Assembly: GCA_038233215.1 (NCBI GenBank) | Contig: JBBSML010000059.1 | Span: 1 to 5,936 of the forward strand | Source of the DNA: JACDBZ01 sp038233215 | GTDB lineage: Bacteria > Chloroflexota > Limnocylindria > QHBO01 | Direction of reading: 5' to 3' | Length of the DNA: 5,936 nt | Shown here: positions 5,331 through 5,936 of the stretch, one piece after another | Position numbering within the stretch: the stretch's first letter is position 1 | How the letters are laid out: every line of letters begins with the position of its first letter | Position numbers and translations under genes: made by a program | The notes under the pieces: model-generated | Database searches by the model: none | What the model saw: the letters and a program-made list of their open reading frames with translations, nothing else | Told to the model about the DNA's origin: nothing

Positions 5331-5936
5331 CTACCGGTCGAGGAAGCGACGCAGGAAGTGCGTGGTCTCCTCGTGGCGCGGGTCATTGAGGACCTGCTCC
5401 GGGGGACCCTGCTCGATCACAACCCCGTCTTCCATGAACACGACCCGATCCGCCGCCGACTGCGCGAAGTGCATCTCGTGGGTCACGACGATCATCGTCG
5501 TGCCGCTGTGCGCGAGATCCTCCATGACACCGAGCACCTCGCCGATGAGCTCCGGATCAAGCGCCGATGTCGGCTCGTCGAAGAGCAGCACCTTGGGCTC
5601 CATGCACAGCGCCCGCGCGATTGCGACGCGCTGCTTCTGTCCGCCCGACAGGCGCGACGGGTACTCGTCGCGCTTCTCGGCCAGGCCCACGACCTCGAGG
5701 TAATAGTCGGCGCGCTCCGCCGCCTGGTCCCCGGAATGGCCCAGCACCCGGGTCGGCGCCTCGATGCAGTTTGCCAGCACGCTCATGTGCGGGAACAGGT
5801 TGAACTCCTGGAAGAGCATGCCGGCGCGAAGCCGGATCTGGCGGATCTGCTCGCGATGCCGGCGGTCGCGGGCATGCAGCGGATCGGGTTCGACGCGGAC
5901 CCCCTCGACCTCGATGGCGCCGATCGTCGGCTCCTC
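5331..5936 (-). CDS. Polar amino-acid ABC transporter ATP-binding protein (GlnQ-like), 5' truncated
   Basis: The ATP-hydrolysing subunit of a polar amino-acid importer of the GlnQ/ArtP/HisP type, which drives uptake through a membrane permease with a periplasmic or lipoprotein binding protein. The frame runs from the right edge to TAG at 5333-5331 and shows 201 residues; Walker A is beyond the window. Visible in order (fragment numbering): the EEPTIGAIEVEGV stretch that normally follows Walker A; the Q-loop MLFQEFNLFPHMSV (about 40-53); the ABC signature LSGGQKQRVAIARAL; Walker B VLLFDEPTSALD with its catalytic Glu; and the H-loop VVTHEM. The ending DPRHEETTHFLRRFLDR matches this family. ATG 5819 lies inside the Q-loop motif and cannot be the true start. 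Its permease and binding-protein partners, if linked, must lie outside to the right. The exact substrate cannot be told from the ATPase. Confidence 0.95.
   Translation of the reverse strand, partial: EEPTIGAIEVEGVRVEPDPLHARDRRHREQIRQIRLRAGMLFQEFNLFPHMSVLANCIEAPTRVLGHSGDQAAERADYYLEVVGLAEKRDEYPSRLSGGQKQRVAIARALCMEPKVLLFDEPTSALDPELIGEVLGVMEDLAHSGTTMIVVTHEMHFAQSAADRVVFMEDGVVIEQGPPEQVLNDPRHEETTHFLRRFLDR

Noticed and set aside
5331..5819. ATG 5819 as the start of the ABC ATPase
   Set aside because: It falls in the Q-loop motif, and family-typical sequence continues in frame to the window edge.
5286..5936. Plus-strand frame from ATG 5286 that stays open to the right edge
   Set aside because: It is codon-register antisense to the ABC ATPase. 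It stays open only because TTA, CTA and TCA codons are absent from that GC-rich gene.
1..5936. CRISPR array, insertion sequence, prophage or defence system
   Set aside because: No regularly spaced repeats, transposase or integrase motifs, terminal inverted repeats or defence-type domains are present; the genes look chromosomal and ordinary.

Overview
This 5.9 kb window is GC-rich chromosomal DNA from a bacterium. It holds six protein-coding genes, two of them cut by the window edges. The organism cannot be fixed from the sequence alone. High GC, the long DnaE with an Ala/Pro/Glu-rich linker and a small extra C-terminal domain, and starts with no Shine-Dalgarno sequence and -10-like boxes right upstream suggest a Chloroflexota or Actinomycetota-like lineage. 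I lean weakly towards Chloroflexota.

Layout, left to right: (1) the 3' half of dnaE, the replicative DNA polymerase III alpha subunit (+, 1-1697). (2) A membrane-anchored J-domain protein (-, 1717-2589). (3) A small winged-helix-like protein of unknown role (+, 2633-3109). (4) A MOSC-domain protein of the mARC/YcbX type (-, 3156-3944). (5) An AI-2E (PerM/YdiK) family membrane protein (+, probably 3970-5160). (6) The C-terminal part of a polar amino-acid ABC transporter ATPase, GlnQ-like (-, 5331 to past the right edge).

The genes alternate strands strictly (+ - + - + -), so no two adjacent genes here can share an operon and there is no evident common pathway. The two divergent gaps (2590-2632 and 3945-3969) are only 43 and 25 bp. 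Each carries opposed -10-like hexamers placed so that transcripts would begin at or within a few bases of the start codons; this looks like leaderless or near-leaderless expression, with one pair of -10 boxes almost exactly superposed. The three convergent gaps (19, 46 and 170 bp) contain inverted repeats. The most striking is an AT-rich hairpin with a competing alternative fold at 3125-3165. None has a clear U-tract.

Most of the window is ordinary housekeeping sequence. I see no CRISPR array, mobile element, tRNA, rRNA or defence cassette. The points worth a second look are the compact promoter architecture, the convergent hairpins, the J-domain/transmembrane/extracytoplasmic fusion and the orphan winged-helix gene.
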